A DNA stretch of 42,076 nt, from the NCBI GenBank assembly GCA_036381035.1, contig DASVDQ010000079.1:1-42076 (forward strand). The letters run 5' to 3'. This DNA comes from Trueperaceae bacterium. GTDB lineage: Bacteria; Deinococcota; Deinococci; Deinococcales; Trueperaceae. The notes beneath the pieces were generated by a model. The model was not told the origin of the DNA and searched no databases. It saw only the letters and a list, made by a program, of their open reading frames with translations. A program made the translations under genes and the position numbers. Shown piece after piece: positions 1 to 8,138 of the stretch (positions are counted from its first letter, which is position 1; every line of letters begins with the position of its first letter).

Positions 1-437
1 GAGCCGACCTCCGACCGGAACGCGATCGCCAGCCGGTTCCAGGTGTTGATGGTCGTGATGGCCAGCGTGAGGTCCACCAGCTCCTTCTCGCTGAAGTGCT
101 GCCTGACGCGCTCGTAGAGCTCGTCGGAGACGCCCTCCTGCGACACGAGCGTGAGGGCCTCCGTCCACTCCAGGGCGGCCCGCTCGCGCTCGGTGTAGAA
201 CGGCGCCTCGCGCCAGGCGGGCAGCACGTACAGCCGCTGCTCCGACTCGCCTGCCACCCGCGCGTCCTTGCTGTGCATGTCCAGGCAGTAGCCGCAGCGG
301 TTGATCTGCGAGGCCCGCATCCTCACCAGCTCGAGCAGAGACCGCTCGAGACCGCAGCGCCTCACGTAGGCCTCGACCCCGCGTAGCGCCGCGACGCCCT
401 CGCTGCTGACCTTCCCGAACGCGATCCGCACCTGCAT
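1..437 (-). CDS. AhpD-like carboxymuconolactone decarboxylase family protein (3' end beyond the window)
   Basis: Read on the minus strand from the ATG at 435-437, the protein begins MQVRIAFGKV and runs off the window edge after about 145 residues. A C-G-Y-C motif (C48, C51) followed by H55 gives the CxxCxxxH redox centre of the AhpD/CMD family, whose members act as peroxidase-type antioxidant enzymes or partners of peroxiredoxins. The downstream helices (ERAALEWTEALT, TLAITTINTWNRLAIAF) are also typical of the family. No peroxiredoxin gene is visible nearby, so the physiological partner is unknown. It is divergent from the flavodoxin gene across about 220 bases in which I see no clear feature. 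Confidence 0.85.
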   Translation of the reverse strand, partial: MQVRIAFGKVSSEGVAALRGVEAYVRRCGLERSLLELVRMRASQINRCGYCLDMHSKDARVAGESEQRLYVLPAWREAPFYTERERAALEWTEALTLVSQEGVSDELYERVRQHFSEKELVDLTLAITTINTWNRLAIAFRSEVG

Positions 438-657
438 CAGACCCACGCCTCCGGCACACACGCTAACCGGGAGCAGACGCGGCCGAAGCGGCTCGTCGCT
501 CGAGCCGTGCAACGTCGCCACAGCCCGATGTTCCACCCCGGGAGGGCTGGGCGCGGCCACGGTTCGCGCAGCGATGGGGACATTCGGCTGGTCCCAGCCG
601 CGCGCCGCCGCCCGATACTGGTCCTGGTCCGGGCGAGGCGGGAAGGGTGCGTGGCCC

Positions 658-1221
658 ATGAGCGTGCGAGCTGGAACGGTTGGGACGGCGCAGGACCGGG
701 CGCTGGTCGCCTACGCCACGCGTCTCGGCTCGACCCGTGAGGCCGCCAAGGCGGTGGCCGCGGGCCTGCGCGACGCCGGTCTCGAGGTGGACGTCGCGCC
801 GGCGCGGGACGTCCGCGGCCTCACGGGCTACGGGTTGGTCGTGCTTGGCACGGCGCTGTACGTGGGCCGCTGGCACAAGGACGTGCGCGGCCTCCTGAAG
901 CGCCACCGCGGCGAGCTGACGGGCCGGCATGTGGCCCTCTTCGTGCTCGGCCCCGTGAAGGTCCCGCGCGACGAGGACGAGTGGCGGAGCTCGCGGAGCC
1001 AGATGGAGGGGCAGCTCGCGCGCTACCCCTGGCTGCAGCCGGTGAGCTGCGAGCTGTTCGGCGGACGCTTCGACCCGAAGCTGCTGCCGTTCCCGCTCGA
1101 CCGCCTGGCCGGCGCGGCTCCCGCCTCCGACGCCTTGGACCTCGACGCGGTCCGGGCCTGGGCGAGGGAGCTGGCCGGGAGGCTCCAGACCGTGCAGAGC
1201 GCCGTGGCGAGCGCGCCGTAG
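658..1221 (+). CDS. Flavodoxin-domain protein (flavodoxin_5 / HemG-like)
   Basis: A 187-residue protein starting MSVRAGTVGT. The segment ALVAYATRLGSTREAAKAVA is the FMN phosphate-binding loop of flavodoxins (a T/S-rich turn after the first strand). It is followed by LVVLGTALYVGRWHKDVRGLL, the second FMN-contacting region seen in the protoporphyrinogen-oxidase (HemG)-like flavodoxin_5 group. I chose the ATG at 658 because it follows a purine-rich GGGAAGGG. The upstream in-frame extension to 574 is rich in Arg/Trp and does not look like protein. Role: probably a small FMN redox protein. A specific HemG role is not supported, since no haem genes are near. Confidence 0.75.
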   Translation: MSVRAGTVGTAQDRALVAYATRLGSTREAAKAVAAGLRDAGLEVDVAPARDVRGLTGYGLVVLGTALYVGRWHKDVRGLLKRHRGELTGRHVALFVLGPVKVPRDEDEWRSSRSQMEGQLARYPWLQPVSCELFGGRFDPKLLPFPLDRLAGAAPASDALDLDAVRAWARELAGRLQTVQSAVASAP

Positions 1222-1230
1222 CGTCGACCT

Positions 1231-1254
1231 GAGGGGGCCGACTGGAGGCCCCTC
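1231..1254. terminator. Hairpin between convergent genes
   Basis: GAGGGGGCC (1231-1239) can pair with GGCCCCTC (1247-1254), giving 8 bp with one bulged G and a 7-base loop. It lies between the stop of the flavodoxin gene and the stop of the opposing dehydrogenase gene, where a bidirectional terminator is expected. There is no clear T-run on either side. Confidence 0.4.
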
Positions 1255-1305
1255 GCCGGCGGTCGCCGCCTGGCGCTGGACCCGGGCGCCTCGACAGTCG
1301 GCCGG

Positions 1306-2292
1306 TCAGGAGCGGTCAGCCACGGGCCACGGCGTCTCGGGAACGGGCGTGAGGGGCTCTCCCGTTTCGAACCAGCTTCTCAGGTTCGCGACCAGCAGCT
1401 CGCCCATGGCGTCGTGCGTGGGCAGGGAGGCCGAGCCGACGTGCGGGAGCAGCACGACGTTGTCGAGCCCTAGGAAGCGAGGGTCAACGTGCGGCTCGTT
1501 GCGGAAGACGTCGAGGCCGGCGGCCATGATCGTCCCGTCCCGCAGGGCCGCGATGAGGGCGTCCTCGTCGACCGTCGACCCCCGCCCGACGTTGACGAAC
1601 ACCCCTTCGGGGCCGAGGGCGCGCAGCACGGCCGCGTCGACGAGCTCGTCCGTGGCAGCTCCCCCCGGTAGGACGGCGATGAGGGTGTCGACCGCCGCCG
1701 CCAGCTCGACGGCGCTAGCGACGTACTCGTACGGCGCGTCCGGGACCCGCCGCCTGTTGTGGTAGGCGACGGGCACTCCCATGGCCTCGAGGCGCCTGGC
1801 GATGGCCCTCCCGATGCGGCCCAGCCCGAGGATGCCCGCTTTGCGGCCCCGGAGCGACCCGCGCGTGGGTGGGAACTTCCCGAGCCGGGCCCAGTCGCCC
1901 GCGCGCACGTAGCGCTCGGCCCTGGCGAGCTCGCGCAAGGTCATGATCAGGAGGCCGATGGTGAGGTCGGCGACCTCCTCGCTCAGCACGTCGGGGGTGT
2001 TCGTGACGACGATGCCGCGCTCCCTGGCGTAGGCGAGGTCGATCCCGTCGTACCCGACGCCGAACACCGCCACGATCTCCAGCGCCGGCAGCCTCTCCAT
2101 GAGCCGGCGGTCGATGGCGGCCTGACCGCCGCGAGCGACCGCCCTGATCCGCGGACCCACCCTCCCCAGCAGCTCCTCCGGGTCGCTCGCCTCGTTCAGG
2201 AGGTGCAGCTCGAACAGGCTCTCGAGCCGTGCCCGCGTGCTGGGGTGGATGGCCTCCGGCAGGAGCACGTCGACCTTCGACGCGGGCCTCAT
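1306..2292 (-). CDS. D-isomer-specific 2-hydroxyacid dehydrogenase (NAD(P)-dependent)
   Basis: A 328-residue protein of the usual family length. It has the dinucleotide-binding GLGRIG at residues 156-161, followed after the second strand by YHNRRR. Basic residues there often go with NADP preference in glyoxylate/hydroxypyruvate reductases. The catalytic set is present: R237 (VNVGRGS), E266 (DVFRNEP) and H284 (LLPHVGS). It should reduce a 2-keto acid to a D-2-hydroxy acid or the reverse; the substrate cannot be read from sequence. The ATG at 2292 is preceded by GGAGGG. The GNAT gene lies 69 bases upstream on the same strand, so the two could be co-transcribed. Confidence 0.88.
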   Translation of the reverse strand: MRPASKVDVLLPEAIHPSTRARLESLFELHLLNEASDPEELLGRVGPRIRAVARGGQAAIDRRLMERLPALEIVAVFGVGYDGIDLAYARERGIVVTNTPDVLSEEVADLTIGLLIMTLRELARAERYVRAGDWARLGKFPPTRGSLRGRKAGILGLGRIGRAIARRLEAMGVPVAYHNRRRVPDAPYEYVASAVELAAAVDTLIAVLPGGAATDELVDAAVLRALGPEGVFVNVGRGSTVDEDALIAALRDGTIMAAGLDVFRNEPHVDPRFLGLDNVVLLPHVGSASLPTHDAMGELLVANLRSWFETGEPLTPVPETPWPVADRS

Positions 2293-2361
2293 CTACGACC
2301 CTCCACAGCCGGACGTCTTCGCGTCACGACACAGAAGGTTGTAACCCCGCTCGCGGCGAAC

Positions 2362-2901
2362 TCACACCGTCAACCTGACGATCGGCCGCGTGTCCTTGCG
2401 GCGCAGCACCTCCTCGAAGCCCGCGGCGGTGAACATGCCCATCGTGCCGGTGAAGTAGTCGCCAGCGGACCCCGGTCCGTCGACGGGGTAGCCCTCGACG
2501 ACCTTCGCGCCCATGAACCTCGCGTACTCCACGGCGGCGGCCAGCAGACCTGCGCCGACGCCCCTCCTCCTGTGGCCGACCCTCACGACGAAGCAGTTGA
2601 TGCACCACGGGTCCGTGTCGTCGACGGCCTTGAGGATCCGCGAACGACCCAGCCGCGGGAAGTCGCTGCGCGGGCCGATCTGGACCCAGCCTACCGGCGT
2701 CTCGTCCAGGTAGCCGATCAGCCCCGGCGGGCGGGCGTCGTCGACGAGGTCGTGGAACCTGTCGCAGTTGTCGCGCCTCTCCGGGTAGCCGCCGTCCGGC
2801 CGTCGCCAGTACATGCAGAAGCACTGGCGCGCCACGCCCTTCTCGCCGAAGACCGCCCGCATGTCGTCGAAGCGGGCGAGGGTGAGCGGCCGCACCGTCA
2901 T
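2362..2901 (-). CDS. GNAT-family N-acetyltransferase
   Basis: A 179-residue protein starting MTVRPLTLARFDDM. The core GNAT features are visible: a strand ending in CINCFVV, then the acetyl-CoA pyrophosphate-binding loop HRRRGVGAGLL (R/Q-x-x-G-x-G/A), then an AAGF motif near the C-terminus. The early segment RQCFCMYWRRPDG resembles a subgroup of GNAT proteins in environmental bacteria with no known substrate. I chose the ATG at 2901 over one 31 codons upstream because the extra residues are A/T/R-rich low-complexity sequence and the family begins with the MxVRPLT strand. The acceptor substrate is unknown. Confidence 0.8.
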   Translation of the reverse strand: MTVRPLTLARFDDMRAVFGEKGVARQCFCMYWRRPDGGYPERRDNCDRFHDLVDDARPPGLIGYLDETPVGWVQIGPRSDFPRLGRSRILKAVDDTDPWCINCFVVRVGHRRRGVGAGLLAAAVEYARFMGAKVVEGYPVDGPGSAGDYFTGTMGMFTAAGFEEVLRRKDTRPIVRLTV

Positions 2902-3026
2902 CGGCCCGGCCGCGGTGGGAGCGGTCGTGGACCAGTCCGCGGCCGCCGCCGCGTCGCGTCCCGACGCGCCTCTGCCTGTCCTCGAAGCCGTCATGCCGGG
3001 AACCTAGAACCCAACCCGGTCAGCGG

Positions 3027-3085
3027 CTGTCCGCGTTGGGGTCGGCGCCGACCGACGCCCCGCTCGGCGCCTGTCCTCGTTGGGG
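3027..3085. repeat. Pair of 15-bp direct repeats upstream of the ABC binding-protein gene
   Basis: CTGTCCGCGTTGGGG (3027-3041) recurs as CTGTCCTCGTTGGGG (3071-3085), with 14 of 15 bases identical and start-to-start spacing of 44 bases. The pair lies in the 293-base divergent space between the GNAT gene and the binding-protein gene. It may be a regulator site or just repeat residue. Confidence 0.35.
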
Positions 3086-3130
3086 CGCGGGCACGCGGCC
3101 TCGCTCGGCTCTCGCCCTCCACCGGAGTCA

Positions 3131-3160
3131 TGTCCGCCCGAGGGGGCCAAGTGTTAACCT
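3131..3160 (+). promoter_or_regulatory. Candidate promoter of the LIV-type ABC operon
   Basis: TAACCT (3155-3160) fits the TANNNT -10 consensus and lies 34 bases before the ATG of the binding-protein gene. The best -35 match at the right spacing (around 3131-3137) is weak. A similar GTTAACCT box precedes the lipoprotein gene on the other strand, and TAAGCT precedes the chemosensory operon. Confidence 0.3.
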
Positions 3161-3194
3161 CGGTCCCGAACTCCAACCGCTGCAGGGAGGACCC

Positions 3195-4421
3195 ATGAAG
3201 CGTCTGCTCATCTCGTTGCTCGTGGCCGTCGGGGGCGTCGCGCTGGCGCAGGAGACCCTGAACGTGGGCCTGCTGCTACCCTTCACGGGCCAGTACGACT
3301 GGGTGGGCGCGAACGTCCAGCCCGTGGCCCAGATGATCGCCGACGAGATCAACGAGAGCGGGGGGATCGACGGGGCGCAGGTACGGCTGGTCATCGGCGA
3401 CACCGAGGGCACGGTGGACGCCGGCTTCACCGCGGCCCAGAAGCTCATCAACGCCGACGGCGTCGTCGCCATCGTCGGCCCCACGTCGCTCTCGCTGGCG
3501 GGGAACCAGCAGCTCATCGTCGACACAGGCACGCCGATCGTCTCGCCCACGGCCGGCACCACGGCGCTGGACGCCTTCAACGACCAGTACGTCTTCCGGA
3601 CGGTGCCGTCCGACTCGCTCGGCGGTAGGGCGATCGCGCGCGCCGCGACCGACGGCCAGTACCTGGGGGGCGACGCCTTCGCGAGGCCGGTGCTCATGGT
3701 GGCGAACGCACCGGCGATGATCTCGTTCCAGGACCCCGTGGCCGCGGCTTTCGAGGAGTACGGCACGCCGGTCCTCGCGAACGTCCTCTTCACCCCGGGC
3801 AAGACGAGCTACCGCACCGAGGTGCAGGAGGTGCTGGCGAACGACCCCGACGTCATCGTGCTCGTCGCCACCCCCGAGGACTCCGCGCGCGTGATGCAGG
3901 CGGCGTTCCAGGCGGGCTACGAGGGCACCTGGTTCGTCACGCAGGACCAGACGACGAGCGACTACATCGAGCTGGCCACCCCCGAGCTCGTCGAGGGCAT
4001 CTACGGCCTCGAGGAGGTCGCGGCGCCGGAGAGCGCCGACCTGAACGCCGCCTTCCAGGAGCGGTACAAGGCCTACAGCGGCAACGACGTGCAGATCTTC
4101 GGCACCAACACCTACGACGCGATGAACGTCGTCGGCCTGGCCATGCTGCGCGCCGCGCTGAGGGACGGCGAGGTCACGCGCGAGACGATCACCGCCAACA
4201 TCCGCGCGGTCACCGACCCGGGCGAGGGCAAGGTCGTCGTGCACGACTACACCGCCGGCAAGGAGGCGCTCGAGGCCGGCCAGGAGGTCGACTACCAGGG
4301 CCTCGTGGGGCCGATCGACTTCGACCGGTACGGCAACATCACGGCGCCCTTCGCGATCAAGCGGGTCGTGAACGGCGAGTGGACGACCGTCACGATCCTC
4401 CCGGCCGAGGCGCTGGACTGA
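3195..4421 (+). CDS. Branched-chain amino acid-type ABC transporter substrate-binding protein (LivK/LivJ-like)
   Basis: A 408-residue exported protein that captures the ligand outside the membrane for the LivHMGF importer encoded downstream. Residues 1-19 are a signal peptide (MKRLLISLL, hydrophobic core, cleavage near ALA-Q). The mature start LNVGLLLPFTGQYDWVGANV and the pocket region IVSPTAGTTALD are typical of the periplasmic-binding-protein type-1 amino-acid receptors (Peripla_BP_6). The C-terminal lobe includes YDAMNVVGLAMLRAAL. The ATG at 3195 follows GGGAGG. Ligands of this family include Leu/Ile/Val, other amino acids, amides and urea, so the true substrate is open. A strong hairpin follows the stop codon. 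Confidence 0.9.
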   Translation: MKRLLISLLVAVGGVALAQETLNVGLLLPFTGQYDWVGANVQPVAQMIADEINESGGIDGAQVRLVIGDTEGTVDAGFTAAQKLINADGVVAIVGPTSLSLAGNQQLIVDTGTPIVSPTAGTTALDAFNDQYVFRTVPSDSLGGRAIARAATDGQYLGGDAFARPVLMVANAPAMISFQDPVAAAFEEYGTPVLANVLFTPGKTSYRTEVQEVLANDPDVIVLVATPEDSARVMQAAFQAGYEGTWFVTQDQTTSDYIELATPELVEGIYGLEEVAAPESADLNAAFQERYKAYSGNDVQIFGTNTYDAMNVVGLAMLRAALRDGEVTRETITANIRAVTDPGEGKVVVHDYTAGKEALEAGQEVDYQGLVGPIDFDRYGNITAPFAIKRVVNGEWTTVTILPAEALD

Positions 4422-4455
4422 GGGACGCGAGGTCCCGGCGACGTGCTGGTGGGAT

Positions 4456-4499
4456 GAGGCGAGCGGCGGCCCGGCCCGCACCGGCCCGCCGCCCGCCTC
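4456..4499. promoter_or_regulatory. GC-rich intercistronic stem-loop after the binding-protein gene
   Basis: Bases 4456-4474 pair with 4481-4499 in a 19-bp stem with two mismatches and a 6-base loop (CCCGCA). There is no T-run after it, so a partial terminator or mRNA-stabilising hairpin is more likely than a full stop. Such elements commonly raise binding-protein levels over membrane subunits in ABC operons. A similar hairpin follows the second binding-protein gene in this window. Confidence 0.5.
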
Positions 4500-4597
4500 G
4501 GCCGCGCCGCGCGGTCACGACCCGGTCGCCTTCTCCTTGCGCCCACCACCTTGCCGCCCTTCACGGTGGCGCCCCGCTTCCTCGCCCTCACCGCGGC

Positions 4598-4612
4598 TAG
4601 CGTGAACCGGTG
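4598..4612 (+). promoter_or_regulatory. Possible leaderless promoter directly before livH
   Basis: TAGCGT (4598-4603) matches TANNNT and is followed by exactly six bases and then the GTG start at 4610. Transcription from it would start at or near the first base of the start codon. No Shine-Dalgarno sequence precedes this GTG, and the 188 bases after the binding-protein gene hold only the hairpin. The -35 region is weak. Confidence 0.35.
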
Positions 4613-5470
4613 ACCGAGCTGCTGCAGACGCTGCTCTTCGGCCTGGCCACCGGGGCGGTGATAAGCCTGAGCGCCGTCGGCCTGTCGCTGTCGTACGGGG
4701 TCACGCGCTTCATCAACTTCTCCTACGGCGAGCTGCTGACGCTCGGCGCCTACCTGACCTTCGTCGCCGTCTCCCTCGGCCTGCCGGTGCCCCTCGCGGC
4801 CGCGGTCGGCATGGTCGTGGTGGGCGTCATCGGCGTCCTGCTGGCCCGCGCGTTCTTCGACCCGATCATCGAGCGCGGCTTCCTCGCGCTCCTCGTCACC
4901 AGCGTCGGCCTGGCCTTCGTGCTGCAGAACCTCGTGCGCATGGTCTTCGGCTCGAGCCCGACGCGCTTCCCGTTGCCGCTGATGCGCCCCTGGCGCGTCG
5001 GCGAGCTGATCGTCCCCAAGGTGCCCGTGCTGGTGATCGGCATCGCGCTCGTCACGATGCTCGGCGTGCACCTGATGCTGCGCTTCACGCGCATGGGCAA
5101 GATGATGCGCGCCACCAGCGACAACGGCCCGCTGGCCCGCGCCTCTGGCATCGCGACGGGCCGCGTCCTCTCGACCACGTGGTTCATCAGCGGGGCCATC
5201 GCCGCGCTGGGCGGCGTGCTGCTCGGCATCACTCAGCTCTCGCTGCAGCCGATCATGGGCTGGAGCTTCCTCCTCGTGGTCTTCGCGGCCGTGCTGCTGG
5301 GCGGGATCGGCAACCCCTACGGCGCGATGCTCGGCGCGCTGATCGTGGGCCTGGGGATCGAGCTCGGCGTCGCCTACGTCGCGCCCGACTACGGCCACGC
5401 CTTCGCCTTCCTGCTCCTCGTCGTCGTGCTCCTCGTGAGGCCGCAGGGCCTGTTGAAGGGGAGCTTCTGA
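4610..5470 (+). CDS. livH: Branched-chain amino acid ABC transporter permease LivH
   Basis: A 286-residue inner-membrane permease of the LivH family, about the standard length. It starts TELLQTLLFGLATGAVISLS. The segment GLSLSYGVTRFINFSYGELLTLGAYL is the well-conserved N-terminal LivH signature, and LGGIGNPYGAMLGALIVGLG near the C-terminus is the matching cytoplasmic/TM motif. About eight hydrophobic segments are visible. The start is GTG at 4610. A GTG eight bases upstream is closed by a stop after three codons. The stop codon overlaps the ATG of livM, indicating translational coupling. Confidence 0.93.
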   Translation: MTELLQTLLFGLATGAVISLSAVGLSLSYGVTRFINFSYGELLTLGAYLTFVAVSLGLPVPLAAAVGMVVVGVIGVLLARAFFDPIIERGFLALLVTSVGLAFVLQNLVRMVFGSSPTRFPLPLMRPWRVGELIVPKVPVLVIGIALVTMLGVHLMLRFTRMGKMMRATSDNGPLARASGIATGRVLSTTWFISGAIAALGGVLLGITQLSLQPIMGWSFLLVVFAAVLLGGIGNPYGAMLGALIVGLGIELGVAYVAPDYGHAFAFLLLVVVLLVRPQGLLKGSF

Positions 5471-6465
5471 TGGCGCTGACGGCGTTCCTCGCCGGCCTGC
5501 TCACGCTGGCGCTCATCTACGGCGTGCTCACGCTGGGGCTGCACCTCCAGTTCGGGCTCGCCGGGCTGCTCAACTTCGGCCACGTCGCGTTCTTCGCGGT
5601 CGGCGCGTTCACCAGCGCCCTGCTCTCGCTGCCGCCCAAGGGCAGCGAGGCGTACCTGGCGATCGGCGGGCGCTACGAGGTCGGGCTCGGCCTGCCCGTC
5701 CCCGTCGCGTTCCTCGCCGCCGGCGTGGCGAGCGGCCTGCTCGCGCTGCTCATCGGCGCCACCAGCGTCCGGCTCAGCTCCCACTACCTCGCCGTCGCGA
5801 CCTTCGCGATGGCCGAGATCGTGCGCAGCGTGCTCAACAACGAGTCGTGGCTCACGCGCGGGCAGTTCGGCATCTCCGGCGTCCCCCAGCCGCTCAGGGG
5901 CGCCTTCGCGACCGGCGACTATCCGTTCGTCTACCTGGCCGTCACCGCGGTGGTCGTGGGGCTGCTGCTGGTCGTGGCCGTGCGGCTCACCGCCTCGCCG
6001 TTCGGCCGGGCGCTGCGGGCGGTCCGCGAGGACGAGCCGGCGGCGCGCTCGCTGGGGAAGCCCGCCCCCGGCCTGAAGCTGCGGGCCTTCGCGCTCGGCG
6101 GGGTGCTGGCCGGGTTCGCCGGCAGCCTCTGGACCCACTCGCTCGGCATCGTCCACATCGGCCAGTTCGTGCCCATCATCACGTTCCAGGTCTGGCTCGC
6201 GCTGCTGCTGGGCGGGCGCGGCAACCCGTTCGGCGCCGTGCTGGGCGCGGTCGTGCTCATGGCGATCACCGAGGGCACCCGCTTCCTCGACGGCCTGCGG
6301 TTCCTCGAGCCGCTCACGCGCCGCAACCCCAGCTTCGTGCCGTCCTTGCGCTACGTGGTCATCGGGCTGCTGCTCATCGCGGTGGTGCGCTTCTTCCCGC
6401 GCGGCATCATGCCCGAGCGCCTGCGGCGGCCGCCGCGGAGCGTCGAGAGCGGTGAGGCCGGGTGA
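5470..6465 (+). CDS. livM: Branched-chain amino acid ABC transporter permease LivM
   Basis: A 331-residue inner-membrane permease that pairs with LivH. It contains the LivM signatures LQFGLAGLLNFGHVAFFAVGAF near the N-terminus, LSSHYLAVATFAMAEIVRSVLNN in the middle, and LLLGGRGNPFGAVLGAVVLM towards the end. The loop ALRAVREDEPAARSLG is the ATPase-contacting region typical of the family. The ATG at 5470 overlaps the livH stop (TGATG). A longer in-frame reading from 5179 lies inside livH and is rejected. Confidence 0.93.
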   Translation: MALTAFLAGLLTLALIYGVLTLGLHLQFGLAGLLNFGHVAFFAVGAFTSALLSLPPKGSEAYLAIGGRYEVGLGLPVPVAFLAAGVASGLLALLIGATSVRLSSHYLAVATFAMAEIVRSVLNNESWLTRGQFGISGVPQPLRGAFATGDYPFVYLAVTAVVVGLLLVVAVRLTASPFGRALRAVREDEPAARSLGKPAPGLKLRAFALGGVLAGFAGSLWTHSLGIVHIGQFVPIITFQVWLALLLGGRGNPFGAVLGAVVLMAITEGTRFLDGLRFLEPLTRRNPSFVPSLRYVVIGLLLIAVVRFFPRGIMPERLRRPPRSVESGEAG

Positions 6466-7319
6466 GGGCGGGCTTCGCCGCGACGAGCGCCGGCGGGGCC
6501 GCGGGCACGAGCGCGACCGCGGCGGCCGGCGCGGTCGCCACTGAGGTCAGGCCAGGCGAGCCGCTGCTCCGCCTGCGCGGCCTGTCGCGGTCGTTCGGCG
6601 GCCTCAGGGCCGTCGACGGCGTCAGCTTCGACGTCCTGCGCGGCAGCATCACGGGGCTCATCGGCCCGAACGGGGCCGGCAAGTCCACGCTCTTCGACCT
6701 CGTCACCGGCGTGACCAGGCCCGACGCCGGCAGCGCGCTCCTCGGCGGGACGGAGCTGGTGGGCAGGAGCCCCGACGCCATCGCGAGGGCGGGCCTCGGC
6801 CGCACGTTCCAGACGCCCCGCATCTTCGCCGGCATGTCGGTGTGGGAGAACCTCATGGCGGGCGGCCAGCGGCACCCCGGCGAGGGCGTCCTCGGGAGCC
6901 TGCTGCCCGGCCCTGCCGCCCGCGCGCGCGAGCGCGAGCTGGCGGAGCGCGCCGCCGAGCTCCTGCGCTTCCTCGGTCTGGAGCGCCTGGCCGCGGCTCC
7001 CGCCGAGGAGCTCTCGGGCGGCCAGCGCAAGCTGCTGACCCTCGGCCGCGCCCTGATGACCGACCCCACGCTCCTGCTGCTCGACGAGCCGGCGGCCGGC
7101 GTGAACCAGACGCTCACGCGGACGCTGATGGCGAGGATCTCCGACCTCCGGGACGGCGGCGTGACCGTGCTGGTCGTGGAGCACGACATGGACCTCGTGA
7201 TGCGCCTGTGCGACCACGTGGTCGTGATGCACCAGGGCCGCGTCCTCGCCCAGGGCGCCCCCGCCGCCGTGCAGCGCGACGAGCGCGTGATCGACGCCTA
7301 CCTGGGAGGGGCGCTGTGA
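6462..7319 (+). CDS. livG: Branched-chain amino acid ABC transporter ATP-binding protein LivG
   Basis: A 285-residue ABC ATPase of the importer. Walker A is GPNGAGKST, the signature is LSGGQRK, Walker B is LLLLDEPAAG and the switch His is in VVEHDMD. The LivG-type insert GRTFQTPRIFAGMSVWENLMAG is present. The GTG at 6462 overlaps the livM stop (GTGA). The first 30 or so residues are an Ala/Gly/Thr-rich extension before the usual LLRLRGLSRSFGG start. No better start lies inside it, so it is either a true extension or the ORF begins at a less usual codon. Confidence 0.92.
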   Translation: MRAGFAATSAGGAAGTSATAAAGAVATEVRPGEPLLRLRGLSRSFGGLRAVDGVSFDVLRGSITGLIGPNGAGKSTLFDLVTGVTRPDAGSALLGGTELVGRSPDAIARAGLGRTFQTPRIFAGMSVWENLMAGGQRHPGEGVLGSLLPGPAARARERELAERAAELLRFLGLERLAAAPAEELSGGQRKLLTLGRALMTDPTLLLLDEPAAGVNQTLTRTLMARISDLRDGGVTVLVVEHDMDLVMRLCDHVVVMHQGRVLAQGAPAAVQRDERVIDAYLGGAL

Positions 7320-8050
7320 GCGACCGGCCCGCCCCCTTGCTCGTCGTCGAGGGGCTCGACGCCGGCTACGGGCCGCTCCAGATCCTCTTCGGCGTGTCGC
7401 TGCAGGTGGGCGAGGGCGAGCAGGTGCTGGTGTTCGGCCCGAACGGCGCCGGCAAGAGCACGCTGATGAAGGCCCTCCTCGGCCTGGTCACCCCGACCGC
7501 CGGCAGGCTCACGTTCCGCGGGGAGTCGATCGCCGGGCTCCCGACCGAGGCGATCGTCAGGCGCGGGGTGGGCTACGTGCCGCAGCTCGACAACGTCTTC
7601 GGGTCGATGACCGTGGCCGAGAACCTCGAGATGGGCGGCGCCACGCTGAGCCGGCGGCGCGTCCGGCGGCGCGTCCGGGAGCTCGAGGAGCGCTTCCCCC
7701 TGCTCGGCGAGCGCCGCGGCCAGCTCGCGCACACGCTCTCCGGCGGGCAGAGGCAGCTGCTGGCGATGGCCCGCGCCCTGATGCGGGAGCCGAGCCTGCT
7801 GCTCGTCGACGAGCCGACGGCCGGCCTCGCCCCCCAGGCCGTGCGCGAGGTCTTCGAGACGATCCGCGCGATCAGCGCGGAAGGTACCGCGGTCCTGATG
7901 GTCGAGCAGAACGCGCGCCAGGCGCTCGAGTTCGTCGACCGCGGGGTCGTGCTCGAGAACGGCTCGGTGCGCCTCAGCGGCCCGGCCGCGGAGCTAAGAG
8001 GGCGCGACGACATCGCGGCGCTCTACCTCGGCGTGGCGCGGGGGCGATAG
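7316..8050 (+). CDS. livF: Branched-chain amino acid ABC transporter ATP-binding protein LivF
   Basis: A 244-residue second ATPase of the importer, of standard LivF length. Walker A is GPNGAGKST, the Q-loop is VGYVPQ, the signature is LSGGQRQ and Walker B is LLLVDEPTAG. The switch position reads MVEQNA with Gln in place of His, which is normal for LivF. The GTG at 7316 overlaps the livG stop (GTGA). It is the last gene of the operon, and an opposing gene ends 88 bases downstream. Confidence 0.92.
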   Translation: MSDRPAPLLVVEGLDAGYGPLQILFGVSLQVGEGEQVLVFGPNGAGKSTLMKALLGLVTPTAGRLTFRGESIAGLPTEAIVRRGVGYVPQLDNVFGSMTVAENLEMGGATLSRRRVRRRVRELEERFPLLGERRGQLAHTLSGGQRQLLAMARALMREPSLLLVDEPTAGLAPQAVREVFETIRAISAEGTAVLMVEQNARQALEFVDRGVVLENGSVRLSGPAAELRGRDDIAALYLGVARGR

Positions 8051-8138
8051 CTCCTCGGTCCGCGGGCCCACGTCGACCTCTCCGACCCAAGGCTGGCCGG
8101 GGACGCCAGAGCATCACGCGTCTAGCGGGTTCGCGCCC

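Noticed and set aside
1231-1254. Strong intrinsic terminators at the convergent gene ends
   Set aside because: The hairpins at 1231-1254 and 28799-28831 lack T-runs on either side, so I give them moderate confidence only.
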